Source: Corallococcus macrosporus | GTDB taxonomy: Bacteria > Myxococcota > Myxococcia > Myxococcales > Myxococcaceae | Assembly: GCF_017302985.1 (NCBI RefSeq) | Contig: NZ_JAFIMU010000009.1 | Location: forward strand, 558,001-622,000 | DNA length: 64,000 nucleotides | Direction of reading: 5' to 3' | Part shown: positions 62,639-64,000 of the stretch, piece by piece | How positions within the stretch are numbered: the first letter of the stretch is position 1 | Layout: each line of letters begins with the position of its first letter | Translations under genes and position numbers: made by a program | The notes under the pieces: model-generated | Databases searched by the model: none | What the model was told of the DNA's origin: nothing | The model's input: only the letters and a program-made list of their open reading frames with translations

Positions 62639-63511
62639 TCACACCCTTCGCTTGAAGGGCACCTGCACCAGGCGCACGAGCATCATCAGCAGCACCAGCA
62701 TCCCGGACAGGACGGTCTGCGAACCGCCCACCGGAAAGTCGTAGAAGTACGCGACCAGGTAGCCGCCCGCGCCCGCGATGCCTCCCAGCACGGTCGCCGT
62801 GAAGAACGTCCACGGCAGCCGCAGGTCCAGCACCAGCGCGGCGATGGCCGACAGCGTGGAGAACGCGAAGACGGGCAGGGCGCCCAGGGCCCGCGCGCAC
62901 ACGCCCACCATGACGCCGATGGACACCATCAGCACCGTGTCCAGGAGCTGCACGGGCAGCCCCTGCACGGTGGCGCCGATGCGGTCGAAGCTCACGAAGG
63001 TGATGCCCCGGTACCACCACAGGTGCAGCACCATCAGCACGCCGCCCGCCACCTCCACCGCCAGGAGCTGATCCGGCGTCACCAGCACCGCGGTGCCGAA
63101 GAGGATGCCCTGGATGTCGTGCGCCTCCTGCGCGATGCGGTCACCCACGAGGATGGCCGCGCCGCCCGCGAAGGCGAACGCGCACCCCAGCAGGCTCTCC
63201 CGGGACAGCCGCAGCCGGGCGGGCTCCACCATCAGCAGCAGCGTGGCCGCCACCGACAGCACCACCGCGCCCACCAGCGGATCCACGTGCACGCCCAGGT
63301 GGATCTCCGCGAAGAAGGCCAGCGCCACGCCCAGGCCCGCGGTGTTCGTCACCGCCGCGCTGACGAACACCATGCGCCGGAGCACGACGTAGACGCTGAG
63401 GAAGCCCAGCACGCACCCGGCGATGAGCGCGCAGAGGATGGGGTCGCGGAACAGCTCCCAGCCCGCCTGGAACTGTTCCCACTTCGAGGGCTCAAGCAGG
63501 GTTGTTTCCAC
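62639..63511 (-). CDS. Metal ABC transporter permease (ZnuB/MntB family, ABC-3)
   Basis: A 290-aa inner-membrane permease with about eight to nine TM helices. The N-terminal WELFRDPILCALIAGCVLGFLSVYVVLRRMVFVSAAVTNTAGLGVALAFF matches ABC-3 permeases, where the helix with the GLGVALA-type motif lines the metal path. Such systems import Zn2+ or Mn2+/Fe2+. The specific metal is not readable. GTG 63511 overlaps the ATPase gene by 20 bp; the open frame continues to 63595 but lies antisense-like within the ATPase gene. It is probably one operon with the ATPase and a solute-binding protein off-window. Confidence 0.85.
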   Translation of the reverse strand: METTLLEPSKWEQFQAGWELFRDPILCALIAGCVLGFLSVYVVLRRMVFVSAAVTNTAGLGVALAFFAEIHLGVHVDPLVGAVVLSVAATLLLMVEPARLRLSRESLLGCAFAFAGGAAILVGDRIAQEAHDIQGILFGTAVLVTPDQLLAVEVAGGVLMVLHLWWYRGITFVSFDRIGATVQGLPVQLLDTVLMVSIGVMVGVCARALGALPVFAFSTLSAIAALVLDLRLPWTFFTATVLGGIAGAGGYLVAYFYDFPVGGSQTVLSGMLVLLMMLVRLVQVPFKRRV

Positions 63512-64000
63512 GGTGGGGTCCCTGGGGCGCGCTGTGGCAGTAGTCGTCGCCGTACTGGCGGCGGAAGGCGGGGTGGCAGAACACGGTGCGCGCATCGCCC
63601 ATGACGAAGCAGCGGTGCTCGCGGTCCACGAAGAGGATGACGTCGGCGTGCTCGGCGGCGACGGACATGTCGTGGCTCACCACCACCACGCCCAGGCCCC
63701 GGTCGTGCGCGAGCGCGCACAGCCGCAGCATCGTCTGCTTCTCCGCCACGGCATCCATCGCGGCGGTGGGCTCGTCCAGCAGCACCACGTCCGCCTCGGT
63801 GGCGATGACCCGCGCCAGCAACGCGCGCTGCTTCTCGCCGCCGGACAGGTCGCGGAAGGGCCGCTTCGCGATGCCGCGCGCGCCCGCCGTGTCGAGCGCC
63901 GCCTCCACCTTCTGCCGGTCCGTCTTGCTGGGGAAGGGGCGCAGGAAGTTCCACCCCGACAGCCGTCCCCAGCCGGTCAGCTCCCGCGCGTGCACCGGCA
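63492..64000 (-). CDS. Metal ABC transporter ATP-binding protein (partial, N-terminus off window)
   Basis: The last 168 or so residues of the ATPase partner. The ABC signature LSGGEKQR, Walker B VVLLDEPT and the switch His in VVVSHD are present; Walker A lies beyond the right edge. The frame is open to position 64000. Phrases such as RELTGWGRLSG fit the central region of ZnuC/MntA-type ATPases. The C-terminal tail (CHPAFRRQYGDDYCHSA) contains Cys and His that might serve in metal sensing; this is speculative. Confidence 0.9.
   Translation of the reverse strand, partial: PVHARELTGWGRLSGWNFLRPFPSKTDRQKVEAALDTAGARGIAKRPFRDLSGGEKQRALLARVIATEADVVLLDEPTAAMDAVAEKQTMLRLCALAHDRGLGVVVVSHDMSVAAEHADVILFVDREHRCFVMGDARTVFCHPAFRRQYGDDYCHSAPQGPHRGNNPA

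Overview
The DNA is GC-rich with strong third-position GC bias. It carries two eukaryotic-type Ser/Thr kinases with PEGA tails, a PilZ/sigma-54 activator, many lipoproteins with choice-of-anchor-D, Kelch and Cys-rich modules, a MerR protein, and long Pro/Ala/Gly-rich proteins. This is the profile of a myxobacterium, most likely Myxococcaceae (Corallococcus/Myxococcus type). The genus is an inference, since nothing in the window names the species. The region looks chromosomal. I see no rRNA, tRNA, CRISPR array, prophage or intact insertion sequence.

Layout. 0.6-6.3 kb: a PilZ/pseudo-receiver/sigma-54 activator, a secreted alpha/beta hydrolase, a methyltransferase plus ThiF/E1-like pair, and a small conserved protein. 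6.6-13.2 kb: an Ntn-hydrolase acylase lipoprotein divergent from pssA, then a large anchor-D/vWA lipoprotein. 13.3-19.7 kb: signalling genes (two PEGA kinases, a MerR protein and a sigma-region-4 protein). 19.7-27.8 kb: a tight housekeeping run purH - zinc-ribbon/TPR protein - purD - lptF - lptG, behind a good promoter. 27.8-31.4 kb: the xfp-ackA phosphoketolase shunt on the minus strand. 31.4-35.9 kb: a GNAT protein, a DHA2 exporter, an O-antigen ligase-like protein and a lipoprotein. 35.9-38.9 kb: an accessory patch of lower GC, part of it bounded by 30-bp direct repeats. 38.9-45.4 kb: a coupled GT4 / 85-aa protein / patatin operon, divergent from a second GT4 and an EpsZ/WcaJ-type initiating sugar-phosphate transferase. 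45.4-51.7 kb: a Kelch lipoprotein and a 1248-aa MshEN/low-complexity protein. 51.7-55.1 kb: the B12-dependent ribonucleotide reductase nrdJ, preceded by a promoter and two NrdR-like boxes. 55.1-64 kb: a thioredoxin-like ferredoxin, a Bax-inhibitor-1 protein, an ATP-grasp-like protein, two His-rich envelope proteins, a cluster of unknowns with a TPR protein, an isochorismatase-family hydrolase, and a zinc/manganese-type ABC importer that runs off the right edge.

How the genes work together. Purine synthesis and LPS export share one transcription unit. xfp and ackA together turn xylulose-5-P or fructose-6-P into acetate and ATP. The glycosyltransferases, O-antigen ligase-like protein and phosphoglycosyltransferase belong to surface-polysaccharide assembly. 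The points most worth following up are the NrdR-like operator of nrdJ, the palindrome-overlapped promoters ahead of the phosphoglycosyltransferase and the His-rich protein, the repeat-bounded low-GC insert, the MTase-ThiF pair, and the unknown cluster at 59.2-62.0 kb.
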